DNA from: Mangrovibacterium marinum
GTDB taxonomy: Bacteria; Bacteroidota; Bacteroidia; Bacteroidales; Prolixibacteraceae
Length of the DNA: 64,000 nucleotides
Assembly: GCF_003046625.1 (NCBI RefSeq)
Contig: NZ_QAAD01000010.1
Location: 1-64,000, forward strand
Direction of reading: 5' to 3'
The stretch's first letter is position 1. Every line of letters begins with the position of its first letter. The notes beneath the pieces were generated by a model that saw only the letters and a list, made by a program, of their open reading frames with translations, searched no databases and had not been told where the DNA came from. A program made the translations under genes and the position numbers. This document shows positions 36,429 through 45,187 of the stretch, in pieces.

Positions 36429-37871
36429 ATGTCATTTAAACTCTTTTTCCTAAGTACTTTCAAAGGGCTCCGAAATACGCCTAAGGTCGAAAATAAAAGA
36501 GATACTCTGTTTTCTGACTATCAGGAGTATAGTGAGCTTGTCGGTTCAGCCGATCTGAAACTATACCTGGAATTACAGCAATACGTCAACTCGGAAGCTT
36601 TTAAGAAGGAAAAGACACAGGCTCAGACCGAGAAGTTTGCAGGCAGCCCCGAAGCCAAGATGATAGCTGAGTATGAAAAGTTGGCAGCCGATCCGAAAAT
36701 AAAGGACTTTTATGTGATTAAAGGATCGCCGGATTTTCAAAAGTATGAGCTCTTGGGGAAAAGCGACTTAATTCGGGAATTTGTTGAGCTGCGCGACTAT
36801 GTGCAAAGCAAAAAGTACGACGCCGATAAGAAGGCTTTCAAACCCAAGGGGAACGAAAGTTTTGAAAATTCGGCGGCTCATAAAAAGTACGAACGCTATC
36901 AGGAGTTGGCCAAATCGGCTGACGTGTTGTTTTGGACTGAATTTCCGTCGCAGAAGATCTATCAGAATTACAAAGAGATGGTTAATTCGCCCCGGCGAGT
37001 GCGTTACGAAGAGTTGAAAAAGGAACTCGAGTCGGAAGCTTTCGTCGCACGTAAGGCGTTTTTGGAAGATCCCAATCGCTGGGAGAAAACCGAAGCCTGC
37101 CAAAAGGAAAAAATGTATAACGAGCTGAAAGAGCAAGCGCGTTTTAAAGCCTACGAGAAATACAGAAATTCGACCGATGAGTTTCGTTTTTTCGAAAATC
37201 ACGAGCTATTGTTGGAGGACCATTTCGATGAAGGCAAGCTGGACGACACCAAGTGGAAGCCCATCAGCCAGCTGGCCGAGAAAACCATCGGTAAAAACTT
37301 TTCCAAGCCGGGCGATTTGCATGCTTATACCGAAGGGGCCAATATTCAACATTCGGGAAGTTCCGTCATGTTGACGGTGAAAAAGGAACAAACTGATTCG
37401 CTTGTCTGGAATTTTCCGCTGGGCTTCACGCCGGTGAGTTTCGACTACTCGGCGGGCATGCTGTGCAGCAAGCAAAGTTTTGTGGTTAAAAGTGGCGTTC
37501 TGGAGGCCAAAATAAAATACCAGCCCAATAAGCAGCTGGTTGACCTGTTTTGTTTGGCCGACGATCAGAATAAGTTTCGTTTAAACCTGCTGGAAGCCGG
37601 ATCGGTTTGCCGCTTGGGGCTTAACCAGGCCGATCGGGCAACCTTCGAAAAGCTTGGTGGTTTGGCCGCCGGACAGTTTTATATTTTTAGTGTAGCGTGG
37701 GGACAGGGCCAAATTAGCTGGAAAATCAACAACCATCTGATTTATACCGTGCAGCAATCGGTGCCCGACCTGCCTTTGCGCATCAATATCAGTTCCATTG
37801 TGGTTGATCCTCCCAAGCAGCTTCCTCATCAGTTCGAGCTCGACTGGATCCGTCTCTATAAAACGAAGTAG
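36429..37871 (+). CDS. Helical-repeat protein with C-terminal GH16-like (concanavalin-fold) domain
   Basis: This 480-residue protein has no signal peptide. Residues 30-255 are charged and helical, with imperfect repeats of the form Y-x-E-L-x-x-S-x-D followed by YV-x-S-x-x-F (YSELVGSADL, YELLGKSDLIREFVELRDYV, YQELAKSADV, YEELKKELESEAF), spaced about 35-70 residues. Residues 260-480 look like a GH16/laminarinase sandwich: DHFDEGKLDDTKW, SGVLEAKIKYQPN, FSVAWGQGQISWKINNHLIY and FELDWIRLYK at the end. The GH16 catalytic ExDxxE motif is absent; the corresponding stretch reads NKFRLNLLEAGS. It is therefore probably a binding domain. I know no family with this arrangement. The 3' end is 14 bp from the convergent patatin gene. 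Confidence 0.8.
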   Translation: MSFKLFFLSTFKGLRNTPKVENKRDTLFSDYQEYSELVGSADLKLYLELQQYVNSEAFKKEKTQAQTEKFAGSPEAKMIAEYEKLAADPKIKDFYVIKGSPDFQKYELLGKSDLIREFVELRDYVQSKKYDADKKAFKPKGNESFENSAAHKKYERYQELAKSADVLFWTEFPSQKIYQNYKEMVNSPRRVRYEELKKELESEAFVARKAFLEDPNRWEKTEACQKEKMYNELKEQARFKAYEKYRNSTDEFRFFENHELLLEDHFDEGKLDDTKWKPISQLAEKTIGKNFSKPGDLHAYTEGANIQHSGSSVMLTVKKEQTDSLVWNFPLGFTPVSFDYSAGMLCSKQSFVVKSGVLEAKIKYQPNKQLVDLFCLADDQNKFRLNLLEAGSVCRLGLNQADRATFEKLGGLAAGQFYIFSVAWGQGQISWKINNHLIYTVQQSVPDLPLRINISSIVVDPPKQLPHQFELDWIRLYKTK

Positions 37872-37885
37872 GATGAGGAACGATT

Positions 37886-40183
37886 TTAGTAAGCGCTCTT
37901 GTTAAATAACACATAGCCAAAACTGAACACCAGGAACCACCTGGTGTTTTTGTTTTCCAGGTAGTTGGCCGTGAGGCTTACCGGACCAAAGTTGGTTTGA
38001 TACACCAAGCCCCCTAAGCCCATTATGGCCAGGTTGCTGCTGTCAAATTTCTGAATCCCGACCTGCATGCCATCTTCTGTTGTCATTTTTCGAAAAGGCA
38101 TGAACGCATAGCCTTCGAGCCGGAATTGAAATTGATCATTGAAGTTGACGATTGTTTTTAAACCACCGGCAGTAAACTTGTTTGCTCGAAAGTTGGGTGA
38201 AATGAGAGTTTTGCTAAAGGGCGTCGGGCTGAATGCCCGCGCTGATAGGATTGTTGACTGGTAGTTTGTGAATAGCTTCTTGTTATTATAAGTAGCTTCG
38301 CCGTACAGACCGATGCTTAGTTGTTGGCTTAGTTTAAAGTAATTATCGTACAGACCGCGAAACTGCCAGTAGCGGTGGTTGTGTGTCTGGTCGTTTAGCA
38401 TTTCGGCCTCGCGGGTTGCTGTTCCGGGGCTGTAGTTTTCCTCGCCGGCAATGAAGCTTAGTCCGGCGTAGGCGCACACCCCTTCGGTTGGAAATTGTTT
38501 GTAATTGAAGGTGTTTTCGTCCAGGGAGATGGTCGAGGAGAACGTGCGAAAGGCAGTCTGGTCCTGGCTGTCGTCTTCCTGAATGTCGGTTAGCAGGTAG
38601 TAGCTGTTTTTTCTGTTAGTTAAGGCGCTGTTGAATGTTAGTTTGGCACGCGTTCCGACTGGTACGCCCAGTTCAAAGCGTAAGTTGTTGTCTTCGGTAA
38701 TGCAGGTAGCCGGCATGGCATCCTGGAAAAAAAACTTGGCGTTGTTGCTGTAGTAGTTCCATCGGTTAAAGGTCAGAAATGTTGATAGGTAGACCGGCAG
38801 GTTGGACGGAAAGTCGACCCGACCACCAATTTTTACCGAGTTGTAGAAGCGTCCGAGATAGATGTTGGAGCTCAGGGTGTAAGCCCTGTTTTTGAAGTAG
38901 CGGTAGTTCATGCCCAGGTAGCCCTGGTTATTGGCTTTGGTGGAGATGTTTCCCCCGAAATTAATCTCCAGGGGTGTTTGTTGTTTAACTTTCAGATGCA
39001 GGTCGAAATAACCGTTTTTCCTGTTGTAAATTGCAATGGGACGGATGGATTTAATCTGCGGGTCGGACACTAGCTTAAAATAATTCTCGCGCAGCTGGTC
39101 GGAGCTGAAGGTTCTGTCGCGGTGTTTAATGCTTTGGATGATGTATTTTCGTTGCAGCCCGTCGTCGATCCCTTCGGCCTGTACGTTTTGAAACTCAAGA
39201 ACAGGTTTATGTCGGTTGAAAGTTTCGCGTTTTTCTTGAATCTCACCCAGCGGCACGCGCCGGTGAATCCGGCTTTTGATACTGTCCATCAGCTGCCGGG
39301 TGTTTTTGTAGCCAATCGCCTCAATGGTGTCTATTTGATCAAAGTCAAGAAGGCCGACATTCGAGAAGCTTGATTCGATCAGAATTCCCTTTCCCGGAGG
39401 GATTTGGTAATCGGTTTTCTGCATCATCAGGTTTTCAAGCTGAGCCATCAGATCGTCCTCGTCAGGCTTGCTGGCATTATTGGCAACTTTGTGGCCAATT
39501 ATGATGTCGGGCTTAAAGGTGTTCATGGCATTCTGAGCCGGAAAATTATTCACCAATCCGCCGTCGAAAACCAAGGCTCCGTCAATTTCAATTGGCTTAA
39601 AATAGAAGGGAAAGGTCATTGATGCGCGGATGGCTTCGCCCAGGTCGCCCGAGCTTAGCTGCACCTCTTTATTGTTGTATACATCGGTAGCAATGCAAAA
39701 AAACGGTACAAACAGCTGGTTGAAGTCGTAGTTGCACAGTGCATTGGTTGACGAAAACATCTCCATAAATGCAAAGTCCATTTGTTCTTCGGGGATGATG
39801 TTGGTGGGCAGCTGTAGTTTAAATTTATCGTCTTTCTTTTGCAGGTCGAAGCTGAGCCATTCGGAGCTTTCTTCGGGCTTGTTGAAGTAGTAGCGGTATT
39901 CTTCCTGTATTTTTCCGGTCGACCAAAATTTAAATTTTTCCGACTTGAATAGTTCCTCCATTTGGTCGGGCGAGTAGCCGGCGGCATACAAGCCGGCTAC
40001 AATTGCTCCCATAGATGTTCCGCAAACGTAGTCGATGGGAATGTTGTTTTCTTCCAAGGCGCGGATAAGACCAATATGCGCAAGGCCTTTAGCCCCTCCG
40101 CCGCTTAGTACGAGGGCAACTTTTTGGGCCGATAATACGTGACTTAGTAGTACCGAAAGGCAGACGAATAGAAGTTGTTTCAT
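37886..40183 (-). CDS. Patatin-like phospholipase with Omp85-type outer-membrane barrel
   Basis: This 765-residue protein has a signal peptide (residues 1-19) and a patatin domain with the oxyanion loop GGGAKG (28-33), the nucleophile Ser57 in GTSMG and the Asp of the dyad in DGGLVNNFP. A POTRA-like segment (about residues 330-420) and a C-terminal 16-strand-type barrel follow, ending GYVLFNKSAY. It resembles PlpD-type autotransporters, although here the barrel follows Bacteroidota style. The lipase would act on phospholipids at or near the outer membrane. It stands alone with a good -7 element upstream. Confidence 0.92.
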   Translation of the reverse strand: MKQLLFVCLSVLLSHVLSAQKVALVLSGGGAKGLAHIGLIRALEENNIPIDYVCGTSMGAIVAGLYAAGYSPDQMEELFKSEKFKFWSTGKIQEEYRYYFNKPEESSEWLSFDLQKKDDKFKLQLPTNIIPEEQMDFAFMEMFSSTNALCNYDFNQLFVPFFCIATDVYNNKEVQLSSGDLGEAIRASMTFPFYFKPIEIDGALVFDGGLVNNFPAQNAMNTFKPDIIIGHKVANNASKPDEDDLMAQLENLMMQKTDYQIPPGKGILIESSFSNVGLLDFDQIDTIEAIGYKNTRQLMDSIKSRIHRRVPLGEIQEKRETFNRHKPVLEFQNVQAEGIDDGLQRKYIIQSIKHRDRTFSSDQLRENYFKLVSDPQIKSIRPIAIYNRKNGYFDLHLKVKQQTPLEINFGGNISTKANNQGYLGMNYRYFKNRAYTLSSNIYLGRFYNSVKIGGRVDFPSNLPVYLSTFLTFNRWNYYSNNAKFFFQDAMPATCITEDNNLRFELGVPVGTRAKLTFNSALTNRKNSYYLLTDIQEDDSQDQTAFRTFSSTISLDENTFNYKQFPTEGVCAYAGLSFIAGEENYSPGTATREAEMLNDQTHNHRYWQFRGLYDNYFKLSQQLSIGLYGEATYNNKKLFTNYQSTILSARAFSPTPFSKTLISPNFRANKFTAGGLKTIVNFNDQFQFRLEGYAFMPFRKMTTEDGMQVGIQKFDSSNLAIMGLGGLVYQTNFGPVSLTANYLENKNTRWFLVFSFGYVLFNKSAY

Positions 40184-40213
40184 GTGCTGTTGACTGAATC
40201 ATTGTTTGGCAAC

Positions 40214-40221
40214 CAAATATA
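40214..40221 (-). promoter_or_regulatory. Putative -7 element for the patatin gene
   Basis: The minus strand reads TATATTTG, a full consensus match, 31 bp before the start codon. Confidence 0.5.
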
Positions 40222-40254
40222 AAAAAATGAAATGAGTCAGCCGATAGCGATGAA

Positions 40255-41178
40255 TCAGTCTTCAACTTTTGTTTTTAACGATTGGAAGCCTTCACCCAGG
40301 ATTTCTTTGGCATCCATGACCGTTATGAAGGCATCGGGATCCACTTCGCTGATAAATTTTTCGAGAATAGCCACTTCGCGCCGGCTGACCACGGTATAGA
40401 TGATTTGTTTTTCCTCATTGGTGTACATGCCGGTTCCGCTGAAATAGGTTCCTCCACGTTCCAGGTCGTCCAGAATTTTTCGTTTTATTTCGTCGTGTTT
40501 ATGCGAAATGATGAATAACGCTTTGTGATAGCTGAAACCTTCGAGCGTGATGTCGATGGCTTTGCCGGTAATATAAATCACCAACCACGAGTAAAGCGGG
40601 ATCTGCCAATCTTTAAAGGCGGCTAAGCCGAGTAGCACGATGGCCGAGTCGACGTAAATCATGAGCTGCCCTAATTGCATGCCCGAATATTTGGCAATAA
40701 TCATGGCAATAATATCGGATCCGCCGGAGGTAGCCCGCGACTTGAAGATCATTCCGGTGCCTACGCCAATCAGCACACCACCGAAAATGCAGGATAACAG
40801 CACATCGTTTACCAGCGGAGCTTCACCATCCACGCGCATAAAGGTGATCCAGTCGATGAAAGCTGAGCTGAGCACAAAGCCGGCAACGGTTTTGATACCA
40901 AAGCGCGGTCCCAAAATTTTAATGCCGGCAATGGTTAAGGGGATGTTGACCAACAGGCTGAATAAACCAATGGGAAAGCCATCGGGCCACAGCTCGGACA
41001 TCCCTTTGGTGAGGTAGTGTACAACAATGGCGATACCAAACAGGCCGCCGGGAACCACTTTGTGGGGCGAGATGAAATAGACGAAGCCTACGGCCAGAAT
41101 AAACGAACCAATGGTAATGTAGCTATAGTCGCGAAACCAGGCGAGGCTGAAGATTTTATCTTTTGAAACAAATGGCAT
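40255..41178 (-). CDS. YitT family membrane protein (DUF161 with C-terminal DUF2179)
   Basis: This 307-residue protein has five or six transmembrane helices in the first 210 residues, including the family repeats FISPHKVVPGGLFGIAIVV and FKSRATSGGSDIIAMIIAKY. A cytoplasmic DUF2179 domain follows (KALFIISHKHDEIKRKILDDLERGGTYFSGTGMY, IIYTVVSRREVAILEKFISEVDPDAFITVMDAKEILGEGF). YitT proteins are inner-membrane proteins of unknown transport role. A cytosolic ligand for DUF2179 is likely but unproven. It is adjacent to, but not clearly operonic with, the patatin gene. Confidence 0.92.
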   Translation of the reverse strand: MPFVSKDKIFSLAWFRDYSYITIGSFILAVGFVYFISPHKVVPGGLFGIAIVVHYLTKGMSELWPDGFPIGLFSLLVNIPLTIAGIKILGPRFGIKTVAGFVLSSAFIDWITFMRVDGEAPLVNDVLLSCIFGGVLIGVGTGMIFKSRATSGGSDIIAMIIAKYSGMQLGQLMIYVDSAIVLLGLAAFKDWQIPLYSWLVIYITGKAIDITLEGFSYHKALFIISHKHDEIKRKILDDLERGGTYFSGTGMYTNEEKQIIYTVVSRREVAILEKFISEVDPDAFITVMDAKEILGEGFQSLKTKVED

Positions 41179-41250
41179 GGGTTTGAAATTTTGAGCTAAA
41201 ATAAGCGATGCAGATTCAACAACTCTTGATTTTTATCAGTTTTACGAACA

Positions 41251-41340
41251 CCCCCAAAAGATCCTGATTTCGGGAGATCTCCAACAGGAACGTAAGTCGA
41301 TGGTTTTTGGATATCGTGTTGTCGTGCTTGTCGTGTTGTT
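41251..41340. repeat. Dispersed intergenic repeat, copy B
   Basis: CCCCCAAAAG at 41251-41260 and the segment from 41266 (core ATCTCCAAC, then a GTTGTCG-rich end) match copy A at 22116-22260, with the two parts closer together here. It lies in the 273-bp gap between the YitT and rplS genes. Confidence 0.55.
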
Positions 41341-41400
41341 GTCCCCAATGGTATCGAAGCCACTTGATGATCCGGCGTCGTGGGGTCCATCGACTTTTGC

Positions 41401-41432
41401 AAAAAAAAGGCCTCCGAACGGGAGACCTTTTT
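41401..41432. terminator. Terminator of rplS
   Basis: A 12-bp stem with one mismatch (AAAAAGG.CTCC with GGAG.CCTTTTT) has a 5-nt loop and A/T runs on both sides, 20 bp beyond the rplS stop. Confidence 0.85.
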
Positions 41433-41451
41433 AATATTTTCAAAGTAAAAA

Positions 41452-41808
41452 TTAACCTCTTTTTTCTTTGATACGGGCTTTTTTACCAGTCAGGCCACGT
41501 AAATAGTAGATACGTTTACGACGAACGCTACCTCTTTTGTTTACGTCGATACCTTCGATGAATGGAGATGATAAAGGTAAGATACGCTCTACACCGACAT
41601 TTCCAGACATTTTGCGAACGGTGAATGTTTTTGTAACACCAGTTCCTTTAATTTGGATCACTACACCGCGGAAATCCTGAATACGCTCTTTGTTTCCTTC
41701 TTTAATTTTGTAGTGAACAGTGATTGTATCACCTGCGCCGAATGCCGGCAACTCTTTTGCTTGCTCAGCTGCAAATGCGCCTTCTGCTACTTTGATTAAG
41801 TCCATCAT
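41452..41808 (-). CDS. rplS: 50S ribosomal protein L19
   Basis: This 118-residue protein sits at the 30S-50S interface. The family pattern [53 protein letters not shown] and [21 protein letters not shown] is complete. The start could be either of two adjacent Met (41808 or 41805). It is single here; the usual trmD-rimM neighbours are absent, as is common in Bacteroidota. A well-spaced promoter lies upstream. Confidence 0.98.
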   Translation of the reverse strand: MMDLIKVAEGAFAAEQAKELPAFGAGDTITVHYKIKEGNKERIQDFRGVVIQIKGTGVTKTFTVRKMSGNVGVERILPLSSPFIEGIDVNKRGSVRRKRIYYLRGLTGKKARIKEKRG

Positions 41809-41870
41809 TATAAGTTTTAAGTGGCAATGTTACACCGTTTTCCGGTCTAAGAGATTGCATGAATTTTGCG

Positions 41871-41900
41871 CAAAAATAGTGAAAAATAAATTGCTTCAAA
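41871..41900 (-). promoter_or_regulatory. Putative rplS promoter
   Basis: On the minus strand TTTG (41900-41897), an 18-bp spacer and TATTTTTG (41878-41871) match the Bacteroidota consensus, predicting a leader of about 56 nt. Confidence 0.55.
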
Positions 41901-41967
41901 ATGCCAGGGCAACTTTATTTCCGAAAAATCAGCAGTTTTGGCTGTTTTCGAATCCGACAGGGGCGAA

Positions 41968-43650
41968 TTAGTGGCCTGCTCCACCAACGACTTTAAAGTG
42001 ATCACCCGTACTTTTTACAATGGCATCGTACCACCACTGCGGATAGCCCGGTTGCTCGGGCGATACCGGAACGCCCCATTCATTGCGTTCAAACTCACCG
42101 TCTTTCTCTTTTTTGATGTTGCCGTCGATGTATTTGATCAGCAAATATTCGAAAAGTTGTTCCCATTCTGCCGTCATCTGGTTGGCTTCGTTGGCCGAGT
42201 AAGTGGTCAGAAACTCGCGGGCTTTCTGTTCACCCACTGTTTCGTACAACATTTTGGCTGCTGCATCAATGGCAGGCGTGCGTTCAATAAATTTTCCTTC
42301 TATAGCTGCCTGGGTAGCCCGAATATGCTCAATCATGGCATCGTAGCGCAGGTAGGCGAAGTTGGTTACTTTGTTGAAGGTCCAGAAGGCCGAAGTAGGC
42401 GAGTAGCTCAGCAGGTCGCCGTTGCCCACGCGAAAACATTCCGGAACTTCAGTAATGCCGCAATACATGGGGGCATAGCAGGTGCTGTAAGTATCGTCGA
42501 CACCAAACCACAACAGCCCGCCAATGGCGTTGGGCAACCAGGCGCGCGACTGAGCAACAAAGGAGAATCCGGTTTGTTGGGTCGAGATGGCGCGTTCGTT
42601 GCAATATTCCACCGAGTCAACTTTCCAGGTTAATCCTCTCCAGCGGTAGGGCAATTTGTAAGGGCCGGCACCCAGATCCTGGGTCATGTCCAGTTGGGTT
42701 CCTTCAAAGTGGTCGCGCATCATTTCCATCACGTCTTTCACGGTCAGCTTTTGGTCGGGTTTAATCCACAAAGGCATCCGGTTCGATGCGTAATTATTTT
42801 CACCTCCATGTTCCACTTTACCGGCGGCATAATCGGCATACTGATCCATGTCGGATGCCACTTTTTTGAATCCGGCCCAAACCCGGGCTTCACAAAAGCG
42901 GGCAGCGCCAAAGTCAACCGGCGCGTAAACGTCGGAGAAGCTAAAATCTTTATTTTTTCCGTCGAACCAGCCTTTTTCGCGTGCAAAGGCAATCACATCC
43001 TTGGCATACAGGCAGTTTTCGGAGTCGTTCAGCGGGAAGGTGGTGATGCGCGCCTGGTTGGCATGTCCCGAAATGTAACCGTCGGGGATGCGCTGTGCTA
43101 CCCATACGGCTCCCTTTTCGCCTTCACCTTTGCCAATCATTTCCAGGATCCAGGCTTCGTTCGGATCGGAAACAGAAAAGGACTCACCGGAGCTGGCATA
43201 GCCGTATTGTTCCACTAAGTCAGTCATCACCTGAATGGCCTCGCGAGCTGTTTTGGCGCGTTGCAGGGTGACATAAATCAAGCTGCCATAGTCCATAATA
43301 GCTCCCTGCTGACTGCCCAGCTCCGATCGGCCGCCAAAGGTTGTTTCGCCAATAGCCAGCTGAAACTCGTTCATATTTCCCACTACGCTGTATGTATGGG
43401 CTGCCTGTGCAATTTGTCCCAGGTATTTTCCGGTGTCCCACTCGTGAATATCGCGCATGGCACCCTCGGGGTAGTCGGCTGCCGGTTGGTAATATAATTC
43501 ACCATAAAGCACGTGCGAGTCGGCGGCATAGGTAATCATGGTTGAACCATCAACCGATGCTCCTTTGGTAATTAAGAAGTTGGTACAGGCCCAAACCTGT
43601 GCTGATAGCATGCTGATAGCAAGACATGCGAGACTGATTTTCTTGATCAT
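41968..43650 (-). CDS. Exported C69 family dipeptidase
   Basis: This 560-residue N-terminal nucleophile hydrolase has a signal or propeptide of 21 residues ending VWA, and Cys22 as the catalytic N-terminus (CTNFLITKGASVDGSTM), exposed by cleavage. Other conserved parts are GNMNEFQLAIGETTFGG, EAWILEMIGKGEGE and VWVAQRIPDGYISGHANQARI. Family members (PepD) cleave dipeptides, here presumably in the periplasm. The C-terminus (VVGGAGH) is not a T9SS tail. It is separated by 743 bp from the next divergent gene. Confidence 0.93.
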   Translation of the reverse strand: MIKKISLACLAISMLSAQVWACTNFLITKGASVDGSTMITYAADSHVLYGELYYQPAADYPEGAMRDIHEWDTGKYLGQIAQAAHTYSVVGNMNEFQLAIGETTFGGRSELGSQQGAIMDYGSLIYVTLQRAKTAREAIQVMTDLVEQYGYASSGESFSVSDPNEAWILEMIGKGEGEKGAVWVAQRIPDGYISGHANQARITTFPLNDSENCLYAKDVIAFAREKGWFDGKNKDFSFSDVYAPVDFGAARFCEARVWAGFKKVASDMDQYADYAAGKVEHGGENNYASNRMPLWIKPDQKLTVKDVMEMMRDHFEGTQLDMTQDLGAGPYKLPYRWRGLTWKVDSVEYCNERAISTQQTGFSFVAQSRAWLPNAIGGLLWFGVDDTYSTCYAPMYCGITEVPECFRVGNGDLLSYSPTSAFWTFNKVTNFAYLRYDAMIEHIRATQAAIEGKFIERTPAIDAAAKMLYETVGEQKAREFLTTYSANEANQMTAEWEQLFEYLLIKYIDGNIKKEKDGEFERNEWGVPVSPEQPGYPQWWYDAIVKSTGDHFKVVGGAGH

Positions 43651-43761
43651 TCTAAATACAGTTTTTGAGGGACAATGCGTCCTGTTGTTGTTAATTTGCG
43701 GGGATAGCGTGTTTGTTAGCGATATGGTGTTCTTGATTCTTCGTTTTTTTTCCGGTTGCCT

Positions 43762-43769
43762 GCAAATAT
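43762..43769 (-). promoter_or_regulatory. Putative -7 element for the C69 dipeptidase gene
   Basis: The minus strand reads TATATTTG, a full consensus match, about 112 bp before the start codon. Confidence 0.5.
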
Positions 43770-43924
43770 AATTATTGCCGCAATGAAGTTAAAATGATAT
43801 CGCTCAAATGGAGGCCTGAAAAATTGAGTGAGGCCTGTTTCATATTCAAAGTGTACCCGATTATGGAGGGGATTGTTGAATTGTTGAACTGCGCCTGCGA
43901 CTGACCACTTCCTCTGGATAAAGT

Positions 43925-44034
43925 AATAAGGTTTTATAGTTCTTCTGTTCCTTTTTTCTACTAAGGTTGACTATAGAAATAAGGGTCTGCAATATTTCTT
44001 AAAACCTTATTTTATTAATTCACCTTAGTAGAAA
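43925..44034. repeat. Interleaved inverted repeats (A-B-A'-B')
   Basis: Two perfect inverted repeats interlock. Arm A (43925-43936, AATAAGGTTTTA) pairs with A' (44000-44011). Arm B (43955-43967, TTTCTACTAAGGT) pairs with B' (44022-44034). They cannot form together as simple hairpins, only as a pseudoknot or as alternatives. A and B also share the motif TAAGGTT. This lies in the 743-bp gene-free stretch 43651-44393, which otherwise holds a promoter element, a short 7-mer island and no coding sequence I can support. Confidence 0.75.
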
Positions 44035-44094
44035 TTCTGACCTATAAACCCCCACCTTATTCGCTTATTCCTGCAAGTAACCATGAGACAAGAA

Positions 44095-44128
44095 CTCGAC
44101 TCAAGACTCAAGACTCAAGACTCACGAC
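44095..44128. repeat. Short tandem island of GACTCAA/GACTCAC 7-mers
   Basis: About five 7-bp units (ACTCGACTCAAGACTCAAGA and on) end in CACGACTG, as the larger island at 143-237 does. A looser cluster of GACTG/GCGACT units follows at 44254-44290. Confidence 0.65.
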
Positions 44129-44393
44129 TGTTTGCTGATCCCGAAGGATCGGGAGTTGAATTGTTGAACAGGCCGACGCAGGAGGCCGTCTTTCCCCATA
44201 CCGATTGTCATCGCGAGGAGGGACGACGAAGCGATCTGTCGTAGTTGAAGGCGACTGAGACTGCGACTGCGACTCATGTCTCCCGACTGTTTGTTGAATC
44301 CTTGAACTGCTTGATCTTCCGGCAAACGGACAAATCGCGAATATTGCAGGTCGATGATTTTTTGCCATCTTTAGGGACAGTAACATAAAACAG

Positions 44394-45131
44394 ATGACTA
44401 TGAAACTGCGAGCTTTCCATAAACTCTCCTACGGACTCTATTTAATCGCTTCGGAACACGAGGGCAAAAAGGCGGGCTACATCGCCAACACAGTCTTCCA
44501 GGTAACGTCAAAACCGCCGCTGATTGCCATTTCGTGCCACAAGGATAACATGAGCACGGCAGTCATTCGAAATTCAGGTAAGTTTTCGGTTTCGGTGTTG
44601 AAGAAAGAGCTGGATGTGAAACTAATCGGTGATTTTGGCTTTATGTCGGGCGACGAGATTGACAAGTTTAACCAACGGGAGATAATAACGGCGGCTACCG
44701 GTGCGCCGGTTGTGCTGGATGAAGCTGTTGCCTGGTTCGACTGCAAGGTGCAGCAGGAAATTGATTTGGGGAGCCATTGGCTGGTGATTGGCGAAGTGCA
44801 GGACAGCGACCTGCTGTCGGACGACGACCCGCTGACTTACGCCTGGTATCGCGAAAAATACAAAATGTTCTCGCCCAAAAATTCGCCCACTTACCTGGAA
44901 AAGGACAAGCTGGATGAAGAGCAGAAAGAGGACGAAGCGAACGCCCCGCAGGAAGAACCCAAGCCGGAAGGAGCGGAGCCACACGTCTGCCTGATTTGTG
45001 GTTTTGTGTACGATCCGGAAAAGGGCGATCCGACCATGGGAATCCCGCCGGGCACAGCTTTCGAAGACCTGCCTGATGACTACAAATGCCCGATTTGTAA
45101 CGCCGGGAAAGATTATTTCCGAAAACTATAG
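44394..45131 (+). CDS. Flavin reductase-rubredoxin fusion (high-molecular-weight rubredoxin, Hrb-like)
   Basis: This 245-residue cytosolic protein has an N-terminal FMN-binding split-barrel flavin reductase (residues 1-160, with [33 protein letters not shown]). An acidic linker with [14 protein letters not shown] follows. The C-terminal rubredoxin has both iron-binding knuckles ([15 protein letters not shown] and [13 protein letters not shown]). In Moorella this fusion, Hrb, carries electrons from NAD(P)H to the flavodiiron protein FprA. An FprA gene is present in this window at 23565, so the pair probably works together, although they are not linked. The start could be 44394 or 44400. Confidence 0.93.
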   Translation: MTMKLRAFHKLSYGLYLIASEHEGKKAGYIANTVFQVTSKPPLIAISCHKDNMSTAVIRNSGKFSVSVLKKELDVKLIGDFGFMSGDEIDKFNQREIITAATGAPVVLDEAVAWFDCKVQQEIDLGSHWLVIGEVQDSDLLSDDDPLTYAWYREKYKMFSPKNSPTYLEKDKLDEEQKEDEANAPQEEPKPEGAEPHVCLICGFVYDPEKGDPTMGIPPGTAFEDLPDDYKCPICNAGKDYFRKL

Positions 45132-45187
45132 GCATCGCGTGCTTTGACCCCCGTTGAATCCGGTTCATTGTCCAAGGGAAAGGCATT

